NCBI RefSeq assembly: GCF_030463565.1 | Contig: NC_134644.1 | Location: 102,048,765 to 102,112,764, forward strand | Length of the DNA stretch: 64,000 nucleotides | Origin: Pelecanus crispus | Lineage: Eukaryota; Chordata; Aves; Pelecaniformes; Pelecanidae | Reading direction: 5' to 3' | In this document: positions 1-11,513 of the stretch, one piece after another | Layout of the letters: each line of letters opens with the position of its first letter | How positions within the stretch are numbered: the first letter of the stretch is position 1 | Notes under the pieces: generated by a model | Database searches by the model: none | Told to the model about the DNA's origin: nothing | Seen by the model: only the letters and a program-made list of their open reading frames with translations | Program-made: the position numbers and the translations under genes

Positions 1-3000
1 TGGATCATTTGCAAATGCCATCCAGCTGGCAGCCATTCTCTCCCTCTTCATAATAAAATACACTTAGTATTTGCTATCAGCATGAACACAGTTTAAGATT
101 ATGTATAGGCTGGACTTGCAAAGCATGGCTTTTCTAGAGGCACAGAATTTGTTAGCTTGTCTTCATTGCACATTTAGAAGTATAATACACAGCCATCAAT
201 ATATACGGCAGTGTAGGATAGGGTAAGACATCCATCACATTTGTTATTGAAGTAGGTAAAGAAATTCTTCATTCCAAAGCTCCATTTCATCAGCATTATG
301 GGACATTTCTGATTTGTGAGAAGTCTCATAATATACCTGTACACATGCATTTATATAATGTTCTTAAAATATATCTCATCAAAAAAGTTGGTGATGAACT
401 CAGCTAATGAAGAGCTGCAAACCTCCACACTACTGCACATTTAATGAAGGATGCAGCAGAATAGGAGCTCGGATTTTACTCATGCTGTGCTCAAACTACC
501 CCTCAGTTAAAGCAATTCGAGGGAGATTAATACAAGAGCCCAAATTGTCACAGACTCATTGTTGCCCACTGTAAGAGGAAGAAGGGGATTATAACTTGCC
601 CTCCCATTTCATTCCTCCCTCTTCCTATCAGGCAAAAAGACTTACCTATGCAAGTGCTTATGCACCCCACAAAAGCACAATACAGCCTCCATGCACTGAG
701 CTCCTTCTGAGAGATCCTGCCCTCTGGGTCTTACTCCAGCCCCAGGGAATAGCCCAGAGCAAAGGATGTAGGGGTGCGTTTAGTTTGCATGATCTAGTCC
801 TTTGTGACTAGAAAAAACAGCCAAAAGTAATTTCCTCAGGGTCTTTCCATTGATTCTTACTTAAAGGTGCTGTAAAAATACAATACAAGAAATATAAATA
901 TTCAAGCACCACTCAGATCCACTTCCAAATAGTGTGAAGAAGAGAGGCAGAAAAAGTGCCTAAGAAGTGGGCGCATGGTGATTACACAGGTATCCGAAGT
1001 ACCAGTATTTAAAAAAAGGAAAGAAAAGGAGACCCTAATCTTGAGTAATTCTTGTCTGCAATACACAGCAACCACAGCATATTTCACATACAAATCTGTG
1101 AGGGAATATATTCTCTTCTCAAATTCCCTAGCTGGCACATTGTCAGAGGCCACTGTTTCCTTCACAGCTTATTCAGCGTAAGAGTCAGTAACATCATGAT
1201 TTTTCTCAGCAGTTACATGCACGTGTTTCCAAAAGATTTTCTGGTGTTTATCTGGATGCTTTGGGACACTCTGACCTTGAAAGAGAAGGTCTACGTGCAC
1301 CTATCTATCAGTCAGGGGCATCTTTTTATTAGGGTGAAACACCTGCTGTGTGAAAACAGGCGGTTCAGATGTTGATTATTCCTCTCTGCCGTGAGGTAAG
1401 ACCAAGGCCGTCTTGTGTAAGGGCACGTTGCAGGCACCTGTGGAAGATTCGGTCCCATAGCGGGTCTCCATCTAACACCTGGGGGAAGGGGTTAGCATGT
1501 CATTTGTTGGTCACGCTGAGGAGCTGAGAGCTAGAGGGCAGGGATTCCCACCACCCTGCGTCAGTTTAAAGGGAAGTACTACATATATGCAAAGGATATG
1601 AAATCAGATGCAATAGGGAGAAGGAAGGCTGATTATCTATGGACCTTCTAGATGACTGTGCTGTGCCATTGCCTCAGGGAGAGAGGAGAAGGCTCCTTGG
1701 GACGTCACATGCACTGGGTCATGTTTGCTGTGTCCTTGCTTATAAGCAGAGCCAGTTAGCCTTTTTTTTTTTTTTTTTTTCTCCTTCAGCAGTAAATCTG
1801 GGGGAAAAATCAAGAGAAAAAGAGAGTCTGTTCGCTTAGATCAATCCAGATGAAGTTATTATAGCTTTTTTGTCAAAATAGGGGGAAAAATCTGTTCTGG
1901 ACAACACAAGAATTGAGTCATATTTATTGAAAGTGATGGCCAAAATTATATTGTCATGCATTTTATGTATTGGCATGTAAGGACATGGCACATTCTCCTG
2001 TTCATTACCAGTCAACCCTCTGATTCACTAAAAGCCGGAGGCATTAGATTAATCCACTTCCCCTGCTATTTTGGGGCACAGTTGATGTCTGATCACAAAG
2101 TGCTCAGAGGTACATGGTGACCCTAAGCAGAGGAAATCAAGAAAACAGGTCTCTTGGTGTCCTGACTGGAATAGTTATGCAAGAACCAGGCACAAACCAC
2201 TTCATTATCTAGGGCAGGCACAGTCTCCGGGGAAGTGAAAGGCGGGGGAGCTCAAGGCAAGAAGAAGAGGCGCTGTCAGGGACACGAGCGTGCGATGCAA
2301 CGTGGCAGCAGAAGGACGCCGACTGAAGAGGCATCTCATCAGAGAGGCGAGATGAGAAACTCTCTCCCGGTGACTCGGCTGGGGTGTGATCAGCAAAACT
2401 GCACAGAGGTCTGGACACCCCTCTGCTAGAAAGCAAATCCTGAGTCAGAGAGGGGGTCAAGTGGTACCAGCAATGATCTCCGGGCTGGGAAGACCGACTT
2501 GAGGAAAATTAAGAGACCGTGGGTAAGCTATAGGCAATTTCTGGGGCAAGACTATTTGAAGGGTGAAAAGGCGAAAAAGGGAGACAAATCACTTAAGGCA
2601 GAGCAAGCGGTGTGACTAGGATCGTTATGTATTTATACAGCACTTAGAGATTGCTCAGAAATTTTATAGAACAAGTAAAAGTCCATAGTCTGAGACCCTT
2701 ACAGTCTAGTCAGAGGCATGACAGGGTGCATGACTTAAAGAGTGCAAGGAAAGAAAATGGAGGTTGAGGGATGTAATAATACATAATGTGTTGAAACTAA
2801 GACAGGACAAACTTAAACTGAACATTAAAAGTCAAATAGATCATTAGGGCCATAGCAAAATCTCCCAAGAAAATTGATTAAATATTCTATTTATCACAGC
2901 TGAGCAAAATGCCACGTACAGTATCACCTGGGAAATGAATAAAGTGATCTCTCCCTGGAGGGGTTCACGAACTGGTTCATGCAGGTGAAGGAACACAGAT

Positions 3001-6000
3001 GGGGTCTCAGAAAGGAGCACGCAGAAACAATGCAAACAGCACAGTGCTGGACACAAGCATCAGCCTTTGCAGACATTATTTCCTTTGTCCACAGAAAATG
3101 GAGAATGACAACTACTGTCATATAAAGCCCCATTACACCAGTGATATATCACTAGAATGGGGTTTTCATAAATACCAAGAGTGTTTTTGGAAGCTCCATT
3201 TCTGTTGGATGAAGCGTAAGGGCTGGGACTGTATTCTGATTTCCAGAGAGAGATATGGGCTTGATTCTTTGCTGTCTTGCTTCCCAGTAAATCATTTAAT
3301 GCCATGAAGTCTGTAATACAATTCTGCGTCACAATGCTACCATCACACTTACTTTATAGCTGTTCAAAAGACAACCTAGAATGCAAAATAGCTGAACTTC
3401 ATTATCATTCTTCTCTAAGATTTAAATATTGGATGCACGCAAGACCAGACATCTTACGGCAATTTTATGCTAGGAAGTCCACTGGAATCATTACTAATTA
3501 CACAGGAGTTAGATCAGCATCTCAGGGCAAATTTATTGATTTCCTCATTCTATTTCAGATTCCTGACACTCATTCCTCACTGGCTTAGCAACAGTGAAAG
3601 TAGTGATCAGCGTTAATACCTAGAAAAGTTGGGGCAGAAAGAGAGAGAGACTTCCCTCACATTCAGCACAGCAAAATGCCTCTGGGATTAAAGTGGACAA
3701 CATCTTCATCATTAGGTGCAGTAAGGAGATTTGCAAAATATGTCATCTTTCAAACAAAATTTCATTATTGTACTTTCCAAATCATATTCCACCAGTAAAC
3801 ACATTTCTCAAGGACTTGATGCATCATCCACAATTTTGTTTCCCTACAGCAACTTGCTTAGGACTCTAGGAACTGATATTCCAGAACTGACAGAATGTTC
3901 CCAGTAGGGTAGGATGTTTTTTCCAGTGTGGCTGAGCCTGAACATACTTGTTTTTGTATAGATAAGATAAATAGAACAGATAAAGTTTGCCATCTAGAGG
4001 AACTGTACAGAAATCCACTTTTCTTTCTACTGAATCTGTTCTTGTAGATACTCATGTGAGCATGAGCAGGCCAACAAAAGCAAGTGATGCATTTTGGTAT
4101 TAATTATAACTAGCCAACTACTGAAGAGATTTAAACAGGATGATAGGGAGACCAGCCTTCAATTTGCTCTTTTTGCCATCCAACTTCTTCCCCTTTTTGT
4201 ATCCTGTAGAAGGACCCCTGCTCCATCTTGCCCCCACAAATACTCAACCATGATGTCCCCTTCCTACCCCTTTCTGTGCAATAATGAGAAGGGACAGCAG
4301 AGGAGTAAATCTCTGCCCTGACATTTTGGTGAGGTGGAGTCTGGAGGATGGACAGGATGCACTCTCCGCAGTCCTGGCAAACCTGAGTTATCTCATGGTC
4401 TGATGGAGCTATGTGGGTGTTTCCTAGAGAAGAGACACAAACAGCTCCTCTTTTGCAGAGCTTGCCACTCCCAGTACAGTATGAAAGCCTGGGACTCAAT
4501 TCCCTCACCTGTTTCAAGGGACTGAAATATCATCCTCTCCCTTTTCCAGGACATCATCCTCTGCTCTCCACAGAAAGACAGAGTCTTTAGACCATGGAGA
4601 AGGTCAGAGGACAAGGACACCCTGCCTCATTCACCTATGGATAAATGGAAATGTTTAAGTCCCATCACCTGTGTGTGTTTTTTATCTCAAACAGCAGAGA
4701 AAAAAACCCCACGTAAACAGCTCTCAGAGCCAGATCTGTAACAGGATGGGTCCTAGACCATGTGGAATTTGTATGTCTTAGCCAAGATCTTTAACTGCTA
4801 AGACCTCAGCTCTGGGTAATCTCCTCTCTGAAACAGGTTACTCAGTGGAGAACAGGGTTGTGAAGCGTCCTACTGCACAGCCCAGCACACTCCCCATGGG
4901 GCTTGCTGCCACCTCTCACCAGCCCTAGCATCCTACTCACCTCCAAGAGGATCTGCAAGCTGCCAGAGCTGCAGGTGTCAGCCCTGGAGACTGTGACAAG
5001 ATTCTGTACATGGGTGGAAAGGGCAGAGGCTAGCAAATGAGAGCTGCAGATGGAAGAGCATGTTATGGGGCAATTTGCTTCAACCGGGAGCACAGGAACA
5101 GAAAGGGATCCAGGCCACAAGGTATTGGAGCTGCCTGAAAAATGCAGTTGATAAAGCAAAGGTAAGATGGTACAGCTGTGGTCTGGTAAAAGCTCACAGG
5201 CACATTGCAGTCCCTGGGTAGGACGCGCCTCTGCGGTGGGCGTCACGCAGCAGGCGCATGTGGCTCGCTTGCTTGGTAAAGCCGATGGGATTTCCAACCC
5301 TGCAGCAGTGCGTGCGGGATGGAGTGGAAGGAAGGTGACCACGGTGGGCAGGCATGAATGCGTCCAGGCAGCAAGGCCAAGGAAAATCAGGTCTCCTGCT
5401 CTTCAGGTGAAAGCAAGCTGCCCTGGCTGTGTGCAATCCAGTCGAGGCTGCTGTGCCACTTACCCTCGTCAAACATGCAAAGCGACTCCCAGCTACTTTC
5501 TCTTGCATAAGAGTGCATTAGCTAAGCACCAGCATACAGCATGGGGGTGCAATTATTTGTCTAGGCGCAGTGCTAGGCACGAGGTCATTGACACTGTTTG
5601 TTAAAATGCCTCAATTTCAGATCTTAGCTTCCTCCCCGAGTGCAGATGCTTCAAAGAGATTATGAGAAGAGTGAGTACCACTCTCATTTCACTGGATGGA
5701 AAGTAATATTTCCTTCCAGCTTCAGACACAGCAGGGTAAAACAGTAAACAGAGCTTCACATTAATTTCCATTACATTTGGTAGGGAGGACTTAGTATAAT
5801 TAAACAAATAGCTCTGTCCTGCTTCTTTTGATATCAAAAGGGGTTTACAGAAATTCAAAATAGAAAAATGTTCACTGTGCTTTTGCCTTTTCCTAGGCAC
5901 ACTGGTATCAGAAGAGTCATGTCTCGGTAGAAGGCAATGAGATGCTGCCAGCTTACATCAGGGGTGAACGCGACCGCTCATGAGCTGTCATCCCGCAGGC

Positions 6001-6959
6001 TAATTACAAGCTCATCAGTTCAGGGATTCTTCTGAGTTCACTTTTAGGGATCAGTGCGGTTAATCCTCCAAACTGTAATCTTTAGCATTGTGATGGCGTA
6101 CCTCAGGACCTATGTTTAACTTCTGAATTACCACTCCTTTGGGCTGGGAAGCTGGCAACAATTAGATGAGTCGTCCTCAGTTCAGTGCTGGCCTGATATG
6201 TTACCCACCCTGCTGTACCCTATTGTTTAATCATACCTCACTCCTCTTAATGAGACTCATTTGTCTTCCTTCAAGTTTCATACCATTTCCTGCTTTACTG
6301 AGATTTATGATGAAAGAAAGAGAAACGCTGCTAATTGATCCCCTTCAGGTGACATTATCTCCTGCAAGTGAATCAATCAGTGGTGGTAAATGTCTGCTTG
6401 ACAAGAATTTTCCTTTTTATATTCCACTTTGGAAATTTTAAGAACAGCTAAAGCTCTGCTGATAAAGGATGAGCCATACACAGCCCACATCTGAGAAATT
6501 ACAAGTACAGGGAACGTGGTAATAGAAATCTCTCAGAACTCTGGCAGTTTGGTGGTGATTATAAGATCTAGTTGACCAGACCGGCAAAACCTTTTCATCA
6601 AGAGCTGCCCTTTAACCTACACGTGTATAAGCCTCTGAACACAATGTCCGCAATAGCCTGCGTGCACAGCTGTGTCAGCCCACGGATGACAAAAGTTTCC
6701 AAGTTCAGCTATTTATTGAAAGAGCAAGAAAGGAGCAATTGCCTTGGTCCTTGGCCCACATCAGTTACTTGGCAGACAGAAAAACGCAGGGAAAAAGCAG
6801 CGGAACTGACTCACCGTGGCATCCAGCATTCTGCAGAAGCAGACTGACCACTCTGGTCCTTAAGCAGAGTAGTTACTGCTGCTTTCTCACCCAGATGGAA
6901 AAAGATCCTGACTGTCACACGGAGAGAGCTGTGTGTTTTAAAGAGCAGTTCTCCCAAGG
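1..6959. other. Intergenic sequence, no gene recognised
   Basis: Open frames here are short, overlap on both strands and match no family I know. The longest are 166 codons minus at 4842-5342 and 145 codons plus at 5167-5604, in a locally GC-richer patch. The stretch at 2200-2480 is GC-richer than its surroundings and gives overlapping frames in several phases, which argues for composition rather than coding. There is a T19 run at 1762-1780. I looked for the first exon of FHOD3, the expected next gene on this side by synteny with mammals, and did not see it or a CpG island that could hold it. Confidence 0.5.
1762..1780. repeat. Homopolymer T19
   Basis: A run of 19 T in intergenic sequence. 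No poly(A)-tailed element is obvious beside it. Confidence 0.9.
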
Positions 6960-7527
6960 TGTCGTGGTTTAGCCCCAGCCAGCAACTCAGCACCACGCAG
7001 CCGCTCGCTCACTCCCCCTGTCCCGGTGGGATGGGGGAGAGAATCGGAGGAGTAAGAGTGAGAAACACTCCTGGGTTGAGATAAGAACAGTTTAAGAATT
7101 GAAATAAAGTAAAATAGTAATGATAATAATAACAATATAATAATGATAATAACAATAATAACATACAAAGCAAGTGATGCACAATGCAATTGCTCACCAC
7201 CCGCTGACCGATACCCAGACAGTTCCCAAGCAGCGATCGCTGCTCCCCGGCCAACCCCCCCAGTTTCTATACTGAGCATGACGCCATATGGTATGGAATA
7301 GCCCTTGGGTCAGTTCGGATCAACTATTCTGGCTGTGCCCCCTCCCAGTTTCTTGTGCACCTGGCAGAGCATGGGAAGCTGAAAAGTCCTTGACTAGCAC
7401 AAGCAGTACTTAGCAACAACTAAACCATCAGCGTGTTATCAGCATTCTTCTCCTACTAAATCCAAAACACAGCACTGTGCCTGCTACTAGGAAGAAAACT
7501 AACTCTATCCCAGCCGAAAGCAGGACA
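6960..7527 (+). mobile_element. Solo LTR of an avian endogenous retrovirus
   Basis: 568 bp starting TGTCGTGGTTTAGCCCCAGC and ending CAGGACA, so it has TG...CA ends. The opening, the ACGCAGCCGCTCGCTCACTC stretch and the ATGACGCCATATGGTATGGA stretch are familiar from LTRs widespread in bird genomes. The flanks CAAGG (6955-6959) and CTAGG (7528-7532) look like a 5-bp target-site duplication with one change, which would suit an ERVL-type insertion. There is no second LTR and no gag, pol or env, so it is a solo LTR left by recombination. It contains an AT-rich simple repeat near 7110-7165. Orientation is assigned from the TG start only. The family name would need a repeat-library search. Confidence 0.75.
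7108..7165. repeat. (ATA/ATAACA)n simple repeat inside the LTR
   Basis: Imperfect ATA/AAT/AAC trinucleotide repeat within the solo LTR. It is likely part of the element and expanded after insertion. Confidence 0.8.
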
Positions 7528-9385
7528 CTAGGTTAAGGCCTTGAGGGCACTGATACGCCTCAGCTGCCCTGAGCAGCCTCCCAGGGACCCCCAGTGTCCC
7601 TGCCCAGCCCCAGGGATCTGGCTCAGCTCTGTCTGGGTGCCCCGTCCAGCCCTCCCCTACGCTGCAATGGGCTGGGGCTGAATAATGCTAGAATTAGGGA
7701 TCCTTCGTGATCCCTTCATCAGCTGTCAGGAGTTGTGCAGATATATTTGGTGCTGGCCTAGGGCTGAGGAACTGATTTGATAACCGCTCAAGGACTCTCC
7801 TCCCTCCATTTTGCTATCCTTCTCTAATATACTGGGCTCACATTCATCCTTGAGATCAATTGCATTTCACTGCAAATATTGATTTCTTGGGAATCTTCCA
7901 AGTCATCTGCTGGAAGAGCCCAGCTTTGTGCAGCTCCTCTGTAGTTCAGCTAGATAATATGCATATGAGGATATTGCATTAAAGGGAAGAAGAGCCCATA
8001 AAAGCAAGAAATGTTGACTGACTTACTAACAACCTCTGTCGGGTTATAGAAGACTTGTCTGCAAGGATACCCTACCGTATTTTCAGATTCACAAATGTCA
8101 GCTTCTATGCTAGCATTAGCCTATCCTTTGTAATACTTCACAACAGAAAGAAGAGACAAAATTTGGAAATGATTTTGAGCTTTGCCGTCTCAGCAGACAA
8201 AGACTTTTGGCTCTACAACTTCTTCCCAATAAACCCATCCTACTGATTCTGGTTCTTCCTCACCTTGGAACTGATGTAGGTTATTCATCACTGGAGCACA
8301 GGGATTTCAGAATGATACTGAGGGAGGATTCTCTGCTCCCATGTGATTACGGTTTTCATACATGGGCTGCACAGGGATAAATAAGCATGCCAGGTGCCAG
8401 GGAGAGAAAAATGAGGCTGCTCAACAGTTCAGCCCTTATTTTGTTCCTGTGATTGCCTGAAAATTTCATTGACCTACTCTGCCTGATTCACACTTTTTGC
8501 ATTGTATATGCTAAAGAGAGAAACACAAAGATACAGTTGTCAGCAGCTGTCAGCCTCCTTTTGCCTGCTGGCAGTGAAAAAGCTGATTAACTGCTTTCAG
8601 ATGCAGTTAATTTAGTAAATTAGGAAGCGGTACGTCTTTGTCTAAACTTTCAGAAGTACTTGGGCTGCATGGATATTTGATTGTTGGACTATTCAATCAA
8701 CCCAATTTTTACTGAGTGTTCAGCTCATACTTCTAGAAAATCAAATTTGTTAAGTATCCAAAACTGGGCATAGAGAAATGGAAATGTTTCAGTCACACAG
8801 CAGCTTTCTGAATATTGTGAAGATCCATTTAGACCATACTGAAGGAAGCAAACATGATTACCTGCAACCTTCTAGAGGAGACAGGAGTTCACTCAGCAGA
8901 GAGGAGTTTAATTCTGCTGCTGACTTCACTCAGACCAAGACTTCAACCACATACCAGCTGTGCAAAGAATGTATTAAACATGTCCCCCATCCCTGAAGCT
9001 AGAAAAACAAACTTTTCCTTGATTGAGTCAAAAAGGGAATTAGCCAGTAAGTCAATGGTAATAGACTTATACCCTGAACTCAGTGTAAGGTTTCATTTAA
9101 AACTAAATTCAGAGACGGTCTTTGGGGAGGAAAAGTGGATGTACCGCAGCCAAGTCTCTAAGCTGATGGATCCATTCTTACAATAATGTAACATTTTGAC
9201 CCAGCTTGCTGGAGAAATGGTACCTGCATGAAGTGCGTGACCCTTCTCATTCATTCACCACAAGAGCGGATGGAGAACATCGTTCAGCCCTGTAGCTCAG
9301 GGGGCGATTTGTTGGGTTCTCTGGTTTAAATCTCCGAGCATTCAGCAAAGGATATTTGAAGTCACTCATCATACTTCTCACTGGA
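7528..9385. other. Unassigned sequence between LTR and CR1
   Basis: No coding exon seen. 7533-7680 is strikingly C-rich (repeated CCCAG, CCCTG, CAGCC words) and begins right after the LTR. It may be part of another old repeat or only a composition patch. 8055-9186 has two or three short open frames with no recognised motif. Confidence 0.4.
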
Positions 9386-9762
9386 GAGGAAGGTTTGAGG
9401 ATTGCAGCACATGATGTACGAGGAGAGACTGAGGGAGCGGGTTTCTTCAGCCTGGAGAAGAGAAAGCTAAAGGCAGGCTGTACAGTTACCTATGGGGGGG
9501 TGGGTAGAGAGACCAGAGTCTTCTCAAAGGTGCACAGTGAAAGGATAAGGAGGCAACAGTCAGAAGCTGAATTTCTGAGAGGATCTAAAGAAAGATTTCA
9601 CCAGAAGGGTGGAAAAGCACAGGAAGAGGTTGCCCAGAAAGGCTGTTGGAGATACTCAAAACTCAGCTGGATACAGCCCTGAGAAACGTGGTCTAGCCCT
9701 GAAGCTTGGAGCAGCGTGTTGAACTAGGGGAACTTCAGAAGTCCCTTCAAACACAGTTACCC
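9386..9762 (+). mobile_element. CR1 LINE fragment (3' region, plus strand, diverged)
   Basis: The order of words follows the avian CR1 3' region: ACGAGGAGAGACTGAGGGAG, CAGCCTGGAGAAGAGAAAGC, then a stretch rich in GAAAGGATAAGGAGGCAACA, then GAGGTTGCCCAGAAAGGCTG, and finally GAAGTCCCTTC. The usual ATTCTATGAT terminal repeats are not visible, so the 3' end is diverged or lost. The open frame at 9356-9682 is only the element read through. Boundaries are approximate. Confidence 0.8.
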
Positions 9763-10843
9763 TGACATTGACAACTCAATAACCAAGAGGCTAACCATGA
9801 ATTAATGAATGTTAATAGCCCTGAAAACAGAATTTCACATGAATGAATTTATGTAAAGCCCATCATAATACTTTTTTCAATCTTATTAAGTTGCTACTGC
9901 ATTGCAATGTACTTTTTGGCTGATTAGCTGAGAAAACAACTCATTTATAATGAAAAAGGAATCACAGTGAAGTCCACATCATTGTAGTCTGATAACACTG
10001 GTGTTCATGCAGCTTTATTTTTAGATAGAAATGAGAAATAGCTGAAAGGTGGAGGGGAGAGCTCACTTTCAAGACAGCATTTCCCGATTCCCAAGTCCAT
10101 TCATGAATTTGTAGCCGCATTTTCAGCTGGATTCCTGTGCTCATGGCTCCTGTTGCCCCGAGGGCGCCAGGGAGTCACAGTCTCTTGTTCTACTGACAGC
10201 CTCTTAAGAGGTTTCATCTCCTCTGCCATTCATGATCCTCTTTCTGACAGCTGCAGTTATTACTTCCACAGAAAATCCAGGTTAAGAAAGGCTGAGCCTA
10301 TATCAAAATAATGCCAGCATCAAGAGGTCAAAAATCATGATGTTTCTGAACCAGTAAGTCTTGCTACAGCTGGAAAGCTTTTCAGCTTTTCATTGCAAGA
10401 TTAAGGTCAGAAGTTTCCTCTTTCTGAGAAAAAAGTATGTCCCTTCGTGAGGCCTCCCCTTCCCAATTCTGCATCCAGATGTGATTTTAAGGTACATGAT
10501 TTTAAGGTTTACTTTGTCGTTTAACTACTTTGATTAGCAGCTTTTTCACTGTATCCATACACAGCATGAGTCTCTTTTTCAGGAATAAGCTGACAACAAG
10601 AAGATTTCAGTGACTTCTGTCCAGGATCCAGCACTTAGTGGGCTGCAATAACAAGAACTGGTGGGATGAACTATGGTATGGGGTTTCACAAAGGTAAAAA
10701 TTGCTTTTATTTATACTAATGCATTTGAGAAGGCTTAGATAATTTTAGTTAGTTTCATTATTCACTTTTATTTTTATTTTCATATTCTTTCTAAACTGAT
10801 TTCTTTTTTTGCCTATAGAGAAAGCTGTAGACAGCAAAAGTAT

Positions 10844-10880
10844 TCCATTATTTCATTAAAAAAAAAAAAATCCATTATTT
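10844..10880. repeat. A13 tract flanked by 10-bp direct repeats
   Basis: TCCATTATTT at 10844-10853 and again at 10871-10880, enclosing CATT and a run of A. This is either slippage with duplication or a tiny retro-insertion with a target-site duplication. Confidence 0.7.
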
Positions 10881-11471
10881 TGCTGTGTTCTGGCACGTGC
10901 CATCTGATACCACTTTGCCTCTCAATCTCTACCTGTTCCTTGTGGCATAAAGCTTATCACCAGAGACTTCTGAAAAATAACAACACATACTTAAGAAAGT
11001 TTCCTAATATGGGCAGTTTCTTAGAGATATGTGTGCATATCTTAAGGGAATTGTCTTCCAGCAAGCATTCCTCTCCACACATAACATGATGCCTGACTGT
11101 ATGCCTCCCCTCTAACTGCTGAATCACTCTGGATTTTCTTCTCTGTGACAAACGTCACAGCCATTTTCCCAAATGACCCATCATGTAATATCACTATATG
11201 GCTAACTTGTAGTCTTTCAACTCAGAAAGCTGTGTCTTGTTTAGGCTTTTTCAAAGCTAAATTCCTCTTACAAATGGGAATTATAAGTTTTGAAAATATT
11301 TTGCCCATCAGTATTTTGGGCCCGATGGATGAAATTAGAAGAAATACAACAGGGGGTAGAATGACCTTCCCAATCCAGATGTTCTTATTTGAAGCAGAAT
11401 ATTTATTTAATATAAGTGCAGATAAATATGCTAATTGCAATGCCTGACAATCTCATTTAGATCATATATAT

Positions 11472-11513
11472 CTTCTTAAATACATGATTACTTAGCTTCT
11501 TAAATACATGATT
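11472..11513. repeat. Tandem duplication, 24-bp period
   Basis: CTTCTTAAATACATGATT occurs at 11472-11489 and 11496-11513, identical in both copies, with a 6-bp spacer. A recent local duplication. Confidence 0.85.

Noticed and set aside
4842..5604. Overlapping open frames of 166, 145 and 104 codons on opposite strands
   Set aside because: Mutual overlap on both strands and no motif point to composition, not genes.
9286..9345. Possible tRNA gene
   Set aside because: A- and B-box-like words are present but too close together, and no cloverleaf can be drawn. Kept only as a weak SINE idea.
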